Notes: generated by a model from the sequence alone, not told the origin. DNA of 64,000 nt from RYN-230 sp963837515 (GCA_963837515.1 CAWINT010000012.1:186001-250000), one strand, 5' to 3'. Positions 32,883 to 42,060 are shown, numbered from the stretch's first letter. Numbers and translations: made by a program.

Positions 32883-34294
32883 GAAGATCCTCCGTTTCCG
32901 GTGGCCAGGCTGGCCGGGACCGGGCAGTCCGCCGGGATGGCGGGCTTCGGCGGCTTGACCAGCTTGGTCGTGACCTTCCCCTTGACCTTCACCCGTTCCT
33001 TGGTTGGCGGCATCTTCTCCCAGGCCTGCACCGCCTTGATGGCGCTCTGGCAGCGCTGGTAGTCCTGCTGGATCTGCGCCAGGGTGGCCTGGGCGCCGTG
33101 CAGGCCGTTGCTGGACTGAACCGTGGCCCGGACGGTGCTGGCATCCATGCTGGGCAGCCCCGACACCGGGATGCTGGTCCGCTGGGCCACGCTGAACAGG
33201 CTCACCCCGGCCACGCTCTGGTTGATGCCGCGGTAGATGACGACCTTGCCGGCGTTCTCGCCGACGTAGTACTGGCTCTGCGTGTACCGCCAGCCTGCGT
33301 AGGCGCCGCCGACGACCAGCAGGACCAGCACGACCAGGGCCGTCGTGACCAGCGGGAAGCGCCGCTTGCGCCGCCGGTGGCCGGTCTCGGTGTCCGCGGC
33401 CGCCGCCCTGGGCGCCGGATCGTCGTGCGCGATGACCGCGACCTGCGGCGCGGTCTGGGTCAGCAGGTGGGCCCGGCCGGCCGGGCTGTCGCTGCGCAGC
33501 CGGGTACCGCCGTTGCCGTTGGAGGCGGCGCCGACCATGACCGAGGTGTCGGTCGGCGGCAGCTGGGCGGTAGCGCTGTCCACCACGTCCGCGACGATGC
33601 AGGTGATGTTGTCCGGGCCGCCGCCGCGGATGGCCAGTTCGACCAGTTGCAGGACGACCTCGTCCAGGTCGCTGACCCGGGCCAGCGTCTTGTACAGGGT
33701 GTCCTCGCTGACCACGCCGGACAGCCCGTCGGAGCAGAGCAGGTAACGGTCGCCTACCCGGGCTTCGCGCAGCGACAGGTCCGGCTCCACGTCGGCCCGG
33801 CCGTCCAGAGCGCGCAGCAGCATCGACCGCTGCGGGTGGGTGGCGACGTCGTCCGGGCTGATCCGGCCTTCGTCCACCAGCGTCTGCACCAGCGTGTGGT
33901 CGTGGGTGATCTGGTGGAACTGGCCGTCGCGGAGCAGGTAGGCACGGGAGTCGCCGATGTGCACCACCGCGACCCGGGACCCGGACCACAGCATCGCGGT
34001 CAGCGTGGTGCCCATGCCTTCCAGCACCGGGTCGGCGGCCACCATGTCGTGCAGGGTCAGGTTGGCCTCGCCGACCGCCGCCGCCAGCGCGTCCAGCAGG
34101 TCGCCGCCGGGCACGTCGTCGTCGAGGCGGGAGATGGCCGCGATGGCGGCGGCGCTGGCGACCTCGCCCGCGGCGTGGCCACCCATGCCGTCGGCCACGG
34201 CGAGCAGGCGCGGTCCCGCGTACGCCGAGTCCTCGTTCCCCTCGCGGAGCAGGCCGACGTCCGAACGGATCGCGTACCGGAGTGCAAGTGTCAT
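32879..34294 (-). CDS. pstP: PP2C-family Ser/Thr phosphatase PstP
   Basis: 471 residues. The N-terminal PP2C domain has VADGMGGHAAGE, GDSRAYLLRDG, LLCSDGLSG and GGPDNITCI, the metal-binding Asp set. A transmembrane helix (FPLVTTALVVLVLLVVGGAYAGW) leads to an extracellular domain of about 150 residues. It reverses PknB phosphorylation. ATG at 34294 overlaps the fhaB stop by 4 bp. Confidence 0.94.
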   Translation of the reverse strand: MTLALRYAIRSDVGLLREGNEDSAYAGPRLLAVADGMGGHAAGEVASAAAIAAISRLDDDVPGGDLLDALAAAVGEANLTLHDMVAADPVLEGMGTTLTAMLWSGSRVAVVHIGDSRAYLLRDGQFHQITHDHTLVQTLVDEGRISPDDVATHPQRSMLLRALDGRADVEPDLSLREARVGDRYLLCSDGLSGVVSEDTLYKTLARVSDLDEVVLQLVELAIRGGGPDNITCIVADVVDSATAQLPPTDTSVMVGAASNGNGGTRLRSDSPAGRAHLLTQTAPQVAVIAHDDPAPRAAAADTETGHRRRKRRFPLVTTALVVLVLLVVGGAYAGWRYTQSQYYVGENAGKVVIYRGINQSVAGVSLFSVAQRTSIPVSGLPSMDASTVRATVQSSNGLHGAQATLAQIQQDYQRCQSAIKAVQAWEKMPPTKERVKVKGKVTTKLVKPPKPAIPADCPVPASLATGNGGSS

Positions 34295-34779
34295 CTGCGC
34301 AATTCCAGAACGGTCTTGCCGATGCGGATCGGCACGCCTGTCGGCACGGGAGTCGGCTGGGTCACCTTCTGACGGTCGAGGTAGGTGCCGTTGGTAGACC
34401 CGAGGTCCTCCACGATCCACTGACCATCTTGCGGGAACAACCGGGCATGTCGGCTCGAAGCGTAGTCATCGTTGAGCACCAGCGTGGCGTCATTCGCCCG
34501 ACCGATGGTGATTTGCTGCTCGGTCAGGCCGAGGCTGGTACCGGCCAGCGGACCGGCCGTCACCAGCAGGCGCTGCGGCTCGCCCCGCCCGGACCGGGTG
34601 GGCCGGGGCGGCCGGGCGGGGCGGGCGGCCCGGGCCCGGGCCGACTGCCGCTTCTGCTTACGGGACGCGGCGGACTGGCCGAAGAGATCCGTGCGCACCA
34701 CGCCCACCGCCGTGATCACGAACAGCCACAGGACCGCCAGGAAGGCGAGCCTGATCAACAGGAGGGTCAGTGTGCTCAT
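34291..34779 (-). CDS. fhaB: FHA-domain protein FhaB (FipA)
   Basis: 162 residues. An N-terminal membrane helix (LIRLAFLAVLWLFVITAVGVV), a basic Ala/Arg/Pro linker, and a C-terminal FHA domain (ITIGRAND, SSRHARLF, STNGTYLD) that binds phosphothreonine. In actinobacteria this protein connects PknB signalling to division and wall synthesis. Confidence 0.93.
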   Translation of the reverse strand: MSTLTLLLIRLAFLAVLWLFVITAVGVVRTDLFGQSAASRKQKRQSARARAARPARPPRPTRSGRGEPQRLLVTAGPLAGTSLGLTEQQITIGRANDATLVLNDDYASSRHARLFPQDGQWIVEDLGSTNGTYLDRQKVTQPTPVPTGVPIRIGKTVLELRR

Positions 34780-34866
34780 CGGCTCATAAGTCCTTGGTGC
34801 CTCGCCATTGCGGCTGATAGGGGCTGCACGGGTTGTGGCCTAGCGTCTAACGGGTACGCCCAGGAC

Positions 34867-35622
34867 TCAATAGATGCCGTCCCGGCGGAAAACGAGAGTG
34901 GTCCGGCCCAGGGTCACCTGGGTACCGTCGTTCAGGGGCACGCGGCGCACGGGCTGCCCGTTCACGAACGTCCCATTGGTCGAGCCCAGGTTGACCAGGA
35001 CCACCTCGCCATCCTCGACCCGCAGCTCGGCGTGGTGCCGCGACACACCCGGGTTGACCAGCCGCAGGTCGCAGTCGGTGCCGCGGCCCAGCATGGTCAC
35101 CGGGGCGGTCAGTTCGTAGGTGCGCTGGCTGCTGCCGTCCGGTCCGGGTTCGGGGCCGGAGACCAGCAGCCGGGGCCGGCCACCAAAGGATCCTGGCGGA
35201 CGGGGCAGGTCACTGGCGGGCCGGCGGATCTCGCCGCCCTCCACTGTGGTCCCCCGGATGACCCCGGACCGGATCCGGAACGTCCCGGTGGTCAGGTCCG
35301 GGACGCCCTCGAACCGCATCCGCACCGGGCCGACGAACGAGTACCCCTGTTCGCGGGCATGCTCCCGGGCCAGGGTGGCCAGTTCCACGCCCAGGCTGTC
35401 GGCGTAGACCTCCAGCCGGTCGTAGTCCGTCTCGGCGATCTCGACGACGAAATCGTTCGGTACGAGGGTCCGTCCCTGGGCCACGATCGCGGCCCGGTCA
35501 TCCATCTCGCGCTGTACCGCGCTGGCAACCTCCACCGGCTGCAGCTCGGATTTGAACGCCCGCGCGAAGGCACCCTCGACCATGCCTTCGAGCCTGCGCT
35601 CGAAGCGTTGTAGAACTCCCAC
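34867..35622 (-). CDS. fhaA: FHA-domain protein FhaA (DUF3662-FHA)
   Basis: 251 residues. The N-terminal DUF3662 domain (GVLQRFERRLEGMVEGAFARAFKSELQPVEVA) and the C-terminal FHA domain (VTMLGRGTDCDLRL, VSRHHAEL, STNGTFVNG) match FhaA, which binds phosphorylated partners of PknB such as MurJ-type flippases. GTG at 35622 is chosen because AGGAGG is 7 bp upstream and the family sequence starts there; the frame extends to 35649. First gene of the fhaA-fhaB-pstP-rodA-pbpA-pknB run. Confidence 0.93.
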   Translation of the reverse strand: MGVLQRFERRLEGMVEGAFARAFKSELQPVEVASAVQREMDDRAAIVAQGRTLVPNDFVVEIAETDYDRLEVYADSLGVELATLAREHAREQGYSFVGPVRMRFEGVPDLTTGTFRIRSGVIRGTTVEGGEIRRPASDLPRPPGSFGGRPRLLVSGPEPGPDGSSQRTYELTAPVTMLGRGTDCDLRLVNPGVSRHHAELRVEDGEVVLVNLGSTNGTFVNGQPVRRVPLNDGTQVTLGRTTLVFRRDGIY

Positions 35623-35707
35623 CGGGGCACCTCCTTCCCCTATCCGCATCCGATGGTATCGGCGGTGAGGGTGCGCTCGCGGACGTGCTAGTCTTACTCA
35701 CCGCGTA

Positions 35708-35790
35708 GGGCGGGTGGCGGAACGGCAGACGCGCACGGTTCAGGTCCGTGTGTCCGCGAGGACGTGAGGGTTCAAATCCCTCCTCGCCCA
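35708..35790 (+). tRNA. tRNA-Leu (CAG)
   Basis: 83-nt class II tRNA. Acceptor strand gggcggg pairs with ctcgccc (one G-U). The anticodon stem cacgg/ccgtg encloses the loop ttcaggt, giving anticodon CAG. The long variable arm has the gtcc-gcga-ggac hairpin. The T arm is gaggg-ttcaaat-ccctc. Discriminator A at 35790; CCA is not encoded. It sits upstream of fhaA as in many actinobacteria. Confidence 0.97.
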
Positions 35791-35933
35791 CTTGTAGCGT
35801 TACTGGTCGGGCCTGCCCCGGGGATCAGGTCCGGGCGGCTGACCTGCAGCTTATGCGGCCAGGCCCGTCGATGGGCTATCTTCCCAGGTCAGCGAGGTGG
35901 ACCGTTACCTCGTGGTAATCCGGGAGCCTGCTC

Positions 35934-37175
35934 ATGAAAACTGACGTGGCCGTCATCGGCGCGGGCGCGCTCGGGCTGAGCACCGCGGTGCACTGCGCGC
36001 TGCGCGGCCGGTCCGTGGTCGTGCTGGACCGCCGGGCCCCCGGCTCGCAGGCCTCCGGCCGTGCCGCCGGGCTGTTCAAATCGGTCCAGGGGGACGAGGC
36101 CCGCACCGTGCTGGCCCGCCGCAGCATCGAGCTGGCCAGGCATTTCGCGGACTGGGCGGGCAACCCGTTGCCGGTCGTGGCGACCGGGAGCCTGCTGGTG
36201 GCCCGTAGCCCCGGGCACAAGAAGCTGCTGGCTACCGAGGCCGCGCAGTCCCGGGCGTGGGGCGTCGCGGTGGAGGCGGTCAGCCCAGCCGAGGCCGCCG
36301 ACCGGGCGGCCGGCTACTACCGGGCCGCCGGGGACGAGGACGTCGCCTGGTGCCCGGAGGACATCTACATCGAGGAGCCGTCGTCCCTGGTGGACGCCTA
36401 CCTGGCCGCCGCCCGGCGGCTCGGCGTGACGGTGCTGGGACAGGAGCCGGTCACCGCCGTGCTGGCCAGTGCTGGCGGGATCCGCGGGCTGCGCACCAGC
36501 CAGCGCCAGGTGGACGCCGGCGTCGTGGTGGACGCGGCGGGCGCCTGGGCCCGCCCGGTCGGTGCGCTGGCCGGGGCGCTGGTCGCGGTGGCCCCGGTGC
36601 GCCATCAGCTGCTCATCAGCGAACCGGTGCCCGAGGTCGCGTCCACGGCCCCCATCACCCGCATCCTCGACCACGCCGTTTACCTGCGGCCGGCCCGGGG
36701 CGGGCTGATGCTGGGCGGCTTCGAGCCCAGCCCGCTGCCGCTGGATCCGCGGGATGAGCCGCCCAGCTTCGACACCGACGAGGTGCCGCTGGACGCGAGT
36801 GTGCTGCACACGATGGCGGCCCAGGTGGCCGGCCTGGTCCCGGTGGCCGGTGATCTCTGGGGGTCGTCCCCCCGGGCAAGCACCACCGAGCACCGGGGCG
36901 GGCTGTTCACGATGAGCCCGGACGGCCGGTTCCTGGCCGGCCCGGTCCCTGAGATTCCAGGATTCTGGATAATCAGCGGCTGCAACGGATCCGGCTTCTC
37001 CTCCTCGCCGGCCCTCGGTGAAGCCCTCGCGACATGGATCACCACTGGGCGCCCGCCAGGCGGCCTGGAGTCGCTGGCCCCGTCCCGGTTCGGCCCGCTG
37101 ACCGACGCCGCCCTGATCGAGCGTGGCACCTGGCAGTACGCCCATTACTACGACCCGGCAGCGGCCAGTAGGTGA
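35934..37175 (+). CDS. FAD-dependent amine/amino-acid oxidase-family protein (DAO)
   Basis: 413 residues. The N-terminal FAD-binding motif is VAVIGAGALGLSTAVHCALRG with GxGxxG, followed by VLDRRAPGSQASGRAAG. The substrate domain contains RHQLLISEPVPE and LRPARGGLMLGGFEP; the C-terminal FAD contact is ISGCNGSGFSSSPALGEALATW. Related to sarcosine and D-amino-acid oxidases; substrate unknown. GGGAG precedes the ATG. A long inverted repeat follows at 37210-37257 between this gene and the convergent hydrogenase operon. Confidence 0.88.
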   Translation: MKTDVAVIGAGALGLSTAVHCALRGRSVVVLDRRAPGSQASGRAAGLFKSVQGDEARTVLARRSIELARHFADWAGNPLPVVATGSLLVARSPGHKKLLATEAAQSRAWGVAVEAVSPAEAADRAAGYYRAAGDEDVAWCPEDIYIEEPSSLVDAYLAAARRLGVTVLGQEPVTAVLASAGGIRGLRTSQRQVDAGVVVDAAGAWARPVGALAGALVAVAPVRHQLLISEPVPEVASTAPITRILDHAVYLRPARGGLMLGGFEPSPLPLDPRDEPPSFDTDEVPLDASVLHTMAAQVAGLVPVAGDLWGSSPRASTTEHRGGLFTMSPDGRFLAGPVPEIPGFWIISGCNGSGFSSSPALGEALATWITTGRPPGGLESLAPSRFGPLTDAALIERGTWQYAHYYDPAAASR

Positions 37176-37209
37176 CGTGCACCCCCGCGCGAGCGCAGGC
37201 TGCAAGATC

Positions 37210-37257
37210 GTGATCATGACTTGACTGTCGTCAGAACGACACCAATCTCATGATCAC
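37210..37257. terminator. Bidirectional stem-loop between the FAD oxidoreductase and hydrogenase genes
   Basis: Outer arms gtgatcatga and tcatgatcac are a perfect 10-bp inverted repeat. An inner perfect 6-bp arm pair (tgtcgt and acgaca) closes a 4-nt loop. The element sits between two convergent transcription units and is symmetrical, so it could end transcription from both sides, although no T-run is seen. Confidence 0.6.
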
Positions 37258-37334
37258 GGAATCAGTGGCGGTGGCGCACCTGGAACCGGGGGCGGGGACG
37301 TGCACCCAGCGGCGGTGCTGCGCCCCGGGCCGCG

Positions 37335-38627
37335 TCAGCGGCGGGTGATGCGCAGGTCCAGGAAGTGGGTGGCGCAGGAGATGCACGGGTCGTAGTTGCG
37401 GATCGCCTGCTCGCACTGGCGGGTCAGTTCCTCATCCGGCAGCCCGAGCCGGGCCTGGACGAACCCGCGCAGGTCCTGCTCGATGCTCAGCTGGTTCTGC
37501 GACGTCGGCGGGATGATCCGGGCCGACAGGATCGTGCCGTCCCCGGCCAGGCTGTACCGGTGGTACAGGATGCCCCGGGGCGCCTCGGTCACCCCGTAGC
37601 CGGTCCCGGCGCGCGGCAGCACAGCGACGGCCGGCTCGGGGGCGCCGTCCCACTCCGCGATGATCCGGAGCGCCTCGTCGCAGGCGTAGACCAGCTCCAC
37701 CGCGCGCACCACGATCGACCGGAACGGGTTGCGGCAGGCCGGGCCCAGCCCGGCGGCCGCGGCGGCCTCGCGGGCCAGCGGGGACAGCGCGGCCGAGTTC
37801 AGGCTGTACCGGGCCAGCGGGCCGGTGAGATACGGGTCGGTGCCGTGCAGCCGGGCGTGCAGCGCGTTGGACCGCGCCACGTGCTCCTCGATGACGTGCT
37901 CCTCGAAGGCGGCCGCCGGGAAGCGCAGGCCGCCCGTGCTGACCACGGTGCCGGCCTCCAGCGGGTAGCCGCTGTCCGGCCGCAGCGCGATGTACTCGCA
38001 GTCCTGCTCGAAGTCCGGGAAGTCGAGCGTGGCCACGAACGAGACCGTGGCCAGCGCGTCGTCCCGGGCCTGCCGCAGCGTTTCCGCCAGCGTGGCCAGC
38101 TCGTCCCGGCCGGGCAGCCGGTAGAACCCGCCGACCTTCACATTGACCGGGTGCACCGCGCGGCCGCCGACCACGGTCATGATCTCGTTCCCGGCCTTCT
38201 TCAGCCGCAGGCCGAGTTCCACCAGGTCCCGGTGGTCGCGGGCCATCGCGATGGCGCTCTCGTAGCCCAGGAAGTCCGGGGTGTGCAGCAGGAAGACGTG
38301 CAGCGCGTGACTTTCGATCCACTCGCCGCAGTACAGCAGCCGCCGCATCCGTGCCAGCGGCTCCGGCACGGTCACCCCGCACGCGTCCTCGATGGCCTGA
38401 CACGCGCTCATCTGGTAGGCGACCGGGCAGATCCCGCAGATCCGGGCGGTAATGTCCGGCGGCTCGGTCCACGCCCGGCCGCGCAGCAGCGCCTCGAAGA
38501 ACCGCGGCGGCTCGAAGATCTCCAGCCGGGCGCTGGTGACCTGGCCGCTCTCGACCTCCACGGTCAGGGCCCCCTCGCCCTCGACCCGGGCCAGCATGCC
38601 CACGTGCAGGTGCCGGTCGCGCGTCAT
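37335..38627 (-). CDS. hyhL: [NiFe]-hydrogenase large (alpha) subunit, group 3b type
   Basis: 430 residues carrying the Ni-Fe active site. The N-terminal L1 motif is RICGICP and the C-terminal L2 motif is DPCISCATH, so all four metal-binding Cys are present. The residues after the His (FLDLRITRR) are the expected short peptide removed by a maturation protease. With the FAD subunit and the FeS subunit of this operon it should form a cytoplasmic NAD(P)-linked bidirectional hydrogenase. ATG at 38627 overlaps the small-subunit stop by 4 bp. No hyp maturation genes occur in the window. Confidence 0.93.
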   Translation of the reverse strand: MTRDRHLHVGMLARVEGEGALTVEVESGQVTSARLEIFEPPRFFEALLRGRAWTEPPDITARICGICPVAYQMSACQAIEDACGVTVPEPLARMRRLLYCGEWIESHALHVFLLHTPDFLGYESAIAMARDHRDLVELGLRLKKAGNEIMTVVGGRAVHPVNVKVGGFYRLPGRDELATLAETLRQARDDALATVSFVATLDFPDFEQDCEYIALRPDSGYPLEAGTVVSTGGLRFPAAAFEEHVIEEHVARSNALHARLHGTDPYLTGPLARYSLNSAALSPLAREAAAAAGLGPACRNPFRSIVVRAVELVYACDEALRIIAEWDGAPEPAVAVLPRAGTGYGVTEAPRGILYHRYSLAGDGTILSARIIPPTSQNQLSIEQDLRGFVQARLGLPDEELTRQCEQAIRNYDPCISCATHFLDLRITRR

Positions 38628-39406
38628 GCCCGGGCCCCCTCCTGCCGCTCGCTCTCCGCCTGGAAGGGCCCCGCGGCGCCGTTGAAGGTGCGGAACACCC
38701 GGGCCACGTCGCGCCGTGGCATGCCCAGGAAGGCCAGCCGCCCGGCCAGGGAGCCCGTGTTCGGGGTGTCCTGCGGGCCGAAACAGCCGTAGCAGCCGCG
38801 GTTCACCCCCGGGCACAGCGCGCCGCACCCCGCGTGGGTGACCGGGCCGAGGCACGGCGTCCCGTGCGCGACCGCGACGCACACCAGCCCCCGCCGTTTG
38901 CACTCGGCGCACACGCTGCCCGCCGGGATGCGCGGCTTCCGGTCGTGGATGAACGCGTTCAGCACCTCCAGCAACTGGCCCCGGTCGATGGGGCAGCCGC
39001 GCAGCTCGAAATCGACCGGGACGTGCGCCGAGATGGGCGTCGAATCCTCCAGGGTGGCCACGTACTCGGGGTGGGCATAGACGGCAGAACGAAAACCCGC
39101 CACGTCACTGAAATTGCGCAGCGCCTGGATTCCGCCGCTGGTGGCACAGGCGCCGATGGTGATCAGCTTCCGGGAGGCCAGCCGCACCTCGTGGATTCGT
39201 TGGGCATCGTGGGGTGTGGTGATGGAGCCCTCGACCAGCGACACGTCGTAGGGACCGGCCACCACGGCCCGGCTGGCTTCCGGGAAGTTCGCGATCTCGA
39301 CCTGGCCGGCCAGCGTGAGCAGTTCGTCCTCGCAGTTCAGTATCGTCAGCTGGCAGCCGTCGCAGGAAGCGAACTTCCACACCGCCAGGGTGGGCCGGGC
39401 CGGCAT
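38624..39406 (-). CDS. hyhS: [NiFe]-hydrogenase small (delta) subunit
   Basis: 260 residues. It opens with the proximal-cluster motif ASCDGCQLTILN and continues GACATSGGIQALRN, FELRGCPIDRGQLLEVL, CAECKRRGLVCV, GTPCLGPVTHAGCGALCP and GCYGCFGPQ, giving Cys ligands for three [4Fe-4S] clusters. It moves electrons between the Ni-Fe site and the diaphorase subunits. ATG at 39406 is one base from the preceding gene's stop; no twin-arginine signal is present, which fits a cytoplasmic enzyme. Confidence 0.92.
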   Translation of the reverse strand: MPARPTLAVWKFASCDGCQLTILNCEDELLTLAGQVEIANFPEASRAVVAGPYDVSLVEGSITTPHDAQRIHEVRLASRKLITIGACATSGGIQALRNFSDVAGFRSAVYAHPEYVATLEDSTPISAHVPVDFELRGCPIDRGQLLEVLNAFIHDRKPRIPAGSVCAECKRRGLVCVAVAHGTPCLGPVTHAGCGALCPGVNRGCYGCFGPQDTPNTGSLAGRLAFLGMPRRDVARVFRTFNGAAGPFQAESERQEGARA

Positions 39407-39407
39407 G

Positions 39408-40340
39408 TCACACCTCCCGGGCGGTGAGCAGCCCGCCGAGCTGGGCATAGGAGAACACCGGGCCGTCGGTGCAGATGAAGAACTCGCGGAGCTGGCAGTG
39501 CCCGCACAGCCCGATGCCACAGACCATGTTGCGCTCCATGGACAGCCGGATCCGGTCCGCGGGCAGCCCCTCGTCGGCCAGCGCCGCGGCGACGAAGCGC
39601 ATCATCACCTCGGGCCCGCAGACCAGGGCCAGGGTGCGCGGCGCGTTGAGCCGGGCGTCCTTGATGAGCCCGGTGACCAGGCCGACCCGGCCGGTCCAGC
39701 CGGGTGTGCCCCGGTCCACGGTCGCGCCGACCTCGATGCCCCGGTAGGCCCAGTCGGCCATTTCGTCCGGGTAGAGCCGCTCGCCCGGGCTGCGCGCCCC
39801 GTACAGCAGCGTGACCCGGCCGTAGCGGTCCCGGTGGGCCAGCACGTCGAGGATCACCGAGCGGAGCGGGGCCAGCCCGATGCCGCCCGCCACGATGACC
39901 AGGTCGCCACCGTAGGCGTCGGCCTGGTTCCAGCCGGTGCCGTAGGGCCCGCGCACGGTCAGCGCGTCGCCGGGTTCGGCCCGGGCCAGCGAGTGGGTGA
40001 CCCCGCCCACGTCCCGGATCGTCTGTACCAGCGGGCCGCCCCCCGGGTCGCCGCTGATCGAGATCGGCACCTCGGCCGCGCCGAACGTGCCGATCATGCT
40101 GAACTGCCCGGCCTCGAACGGGAGCGGGACGCCGTTGGCGGGTTCGAGGGTGAGCGTGACCGTGTCGGGGGTGTCGGGGCGGTTCCCGATGACCTGGAAG
40201 GGCCGCGGGATCATCGGGCCCGGGGCCGCGCCCGCGTGTCCATCGGCGGGCCCGGCGGCACCGGGCCCGGATGCCGCCCCGGGCGTGGCCGCCCGGGAGT
40301 CCGTGGCCGCGGCAGGCGCGGAGCTGGGGCGTGGGGTCAT
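39408..40340 (-). CDS. hyhG: Hydrogenase FAD/NAD(P)-binding (gamma) subunit
   Basis: 310 residues. After an Ala/Pro/Gly-rich N-terminal extension of about 45 residues comes a ferredoxin-reductase-like FAD domain (PFEAGQFSMIG, VPISISGDP), an NAD(P) domain (GIGLAPLRSVILD, LVCGPEVMM) and a C-terminal [2Fe-2S] motif (MVCGIGLCGHCQL). It exchanges hydride with NAD(P)H. ATG at 40340 overlaps the stop of the cyclic-nucleotide-binding gene (ATGA). Confidence 0.92.
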   Translation of the reverse strand: MTPRPSSAPAAATDSRAATPGAASGPGAAGPADGHAGAAPGPMIPRPFQVIGNRPDTPDTVTLTLEPANGVPLPFEAGQFSMIGTFGAAEVPISISGDPGGGPLVQTIRDVGGVTHSLARAEPGDALTVRGPYGTGWNQADAYGGDLVIVAGGIGLAPLRSVILDVLAHRDRYGRVTLLYGARSPGERLYPDEMADWAYRGIEVGATVDRGTPGWTGRVGLVTGLIKDARLNAPRTLALVCGPEVMMRFVAAALADEGLPADRIRLSMERNMVCGIGLCGHCQLREFFICTDGPVFSYAQLGGLLTAREV

Positions 40341-40801
40341 GGCCGGCCGTAGAGGTCGAGCAGGCGCACCCGCGTCGCCTGCAGCCGTTGGGACATCACC
40401 TGCGCGACCCGCTGCACCAGGTCGTAGCCGAGCCGTGGGTCGGCGTCGCACTTGCCGCGCAGGCAGGCCGAGTCGAGCGCCACCACGCTGGTCGGCTCCA
40501 CCGCCCGGGCGTCCCAGAACCACCGGTGCGGCGGGATCAGCCACGGCCAGTCCAGCACCTCGCCCTCACCGGCCGAGTCGAGCACGTGCGGGCCGGTGCC
40601 CGGGCTGTACAGCTCCAGCGCGACCCGGCCGTGCATGATCACGTAGAAGTGGTCGGCTCCGCCGCCCTCACGGAACAGGTAGCCGCCCGCCCGGAAGTGC
40701 TCGTTGATGGCGCAACCCGCCAGCTCCTGCACGGATGCCTGGTCCAGCCCGGCGAAGAAGGGGTGCTCGGCCAGGTACTCCGCGATCGACCGTGTTCTCA
40801 T
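40337..40801 (-). CDS. Cyclic-nucleotide-binding-domain protein inside the hydrogenase operon
   Basis: 154 residues containing only a cNMP-binding beta-roll: HPFFAGLDQASVQELAGCAINEHFRAGGYLFREGG, then GRVALELYS and GEVLDWPWLIPPHRWFWDARA. There is no helix-turn-helix, so it is not a Crp-type DNA-binding regulator. It lies between the beta- and gamma-subunit genes with 4-bp overlaps at both ends, so it is made together with the enzyme. It may be a regulatory subunit tuning the hydrogenase to cAMP or another ligand (inference). Confidence 0.85.
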   Translation of the reverse strand: MRTRSIAEYLAEHPFFAGLDQASVQELAGCAINEHFRAGGYLFREGGGADHFYVIMHGRVALELYSPGTGPHVLDSAGEGEVLDWPWLIPPHRWFWDARAVEPTSVVALDSACLRGKCDADPRLGYDLVQRVAQVMSQRLQATRVRLLDLYGRP

Positions 40802-42060
40802 GATTGGCCCTCCCCGTCCCCGGGGTTATCCGCTGGATCGTCCCTCCGGGCCGGTACTGCGGCTGGTTCCGGCGCACGTAGGGCGGCGGCCTCGGCGGTG
40901 ATGTCGATCGCCGCGGGGCACCAGGTGATGCAACGGCCGCAGCCCACGCAGCCGGAGGTGCCGAACTGGTCGATCCACGACGCCAGCTTGTGCGTCATCC
41001 ACTGCCGGTACCGCGACTTCGTCGAGCCGCGCACGCTGCCCCCGGCCAGGTGGGTGAACTCGCTGGTGAAGCAGGAATCCCAGACCCGGTGCCGTTCGGT
41101 GTGCCGGCCGGTGAGATCGGTCACATCCTCGGTGGAGGTGCAGAAGCACGTCGGGCACACCAGGGTGCAGTTCGTGCAGGCCAGGCAGCGGGCGGCCACG
41201 TCGTCCCAGTGCGGGTCCTCGGCGCGTTCGTAGAGCAGGTCGCGCAGCCCGGTGGTATCCAGCTCCCGCCCCATCCGGGCGGCCGCGTCCCGCACCACCG
41301 CCGCGGCGGCGTCGAGGTCCGCGCCGTCGGCCGGCTGGGTGGGCAGCCCGGCGAGCAGGTCGGCGCCGCGGGCGCTGCCCGGCGTGACCACGAACCGGTG
41401 CCCGCCGTCTGCCGCGGCCGCACCGGCCGGCGTCCCGGTCAGTTCGGTCAGCGCCAGGTCATAGCCGGACCTGGGCTGGGGCCCGGTGCCCATCGAGACG
41501 CAGAAGCAGGTGCCGCCCGGGTTGCCGCACGCCACCGCGATGATGAAAGCGTCCCGGCGGCGGCCCGCGTAAGCGGCGTCCACCGCCGGCCGGCCGAGCA
41601 GCACCCGGTCGTGGATGGCGAGCGCGTGCAGGTCGCAGGAGCGCACCCCGAGCAGCGCGTAGCGCGGTGGCGGGCCCGGCGGGTCGGCGGTGAACCCGGT
41701 GGCGGTCTGCTCGCCGGACCAGAGCAGCTCGCGCGGCGGGAACAGGATCGATTTCCAGGACTGCGCGGAGGCGGCGAAGCCGAACAGCGCCGGGCTGTCG
41801 CTGCGGCTCAGCCGGTAGTGCGCGGCGTCCTGCTCATCGGACCAGCCGCGCGGCAGTTCGGTCACGCTGTGCACCGGGCCGAGCATGACCGCGCCGTCCC
41901 GGACGGTGGGGCCGATGACCGTGTAGCCGCGGTCGCTGAGCGCGTCGATGAGCGATTGGAGCCCGGCCGCGGGCAGCACGGTGGACCCCGCCTGCGGCGG
42001 CTCCGGTGCATCCTGGCCCGGTGAAGGCGCGGCCGGGGGTGGCTCCATGTCGCCGCCCAT
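40798..42060 (-). CDS. hyhB: Hydrogenase iron-sulfur (beta) subunit
   Basis: 420 residues. The N-terminal region (GYTVIGPTVRDGAVMLGPV, YALLGVRSCDLHALAIHDR) is typical of 4Fe-4S dicluster-containing beta subunits of group 3b/sulfhydrogenases. The two cluster motifs are CLACTNCTLVCPTC and CVGCGRCITWCP. It carries electrons between the small subunit and the flavin subunit. First gene of the five-gene operon; 111 bp separate it from the upstream stress-protein gene. Confidence 0.9.
   Translation of the reverse strand: MGGDMEPPPAAPSPGQDAPEPPQAGSTVLPAAGLQSLIDALSDRGYTVIGPTVRDGAVMLGPVHSVTELPRGWSDEQDAAHYRLSRSDSPALFGFAASAQSWKSILFPPRELLWSGEQTATGFTADPPGPPPRYALLGVRSCDLHALAIHDRVLLGRPAVDAAYAGRRRDAFIIAVACGNPGGTCFCVSMGTGPQPRSGYDLALTELTGTPAGAAAADGGHRFVVTPGSARGADLLAGLPTQPADGADLDAAAAVVRDAAARMGRELDTTGLRDLLYERAEDPHWDDVAARCLACTNCTLVCPTCFCTSTEDVTDLTGRHTERHRVWDSCFTSEFTHLAGGSVRGSTKSRYRQWMTHKLASWIDQFGTSGCVGCGRCITWCPAAIDITAEAAALRAPEPAAVPARRDDPADNPGDGEGQS

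Noticed and set aside
31410..33062. 550-codon open frame on the plus strand across rodA
   Set aside because: Antisense to rodA; Gln/His/Arg-rich text typical of reversed GC-rich codons.
35708..35790. tRNA-Leu considered as an integration site for a mobile element
   Set aside because: No repeat of its 3' end, no integrase and no composition change downstream in the window.
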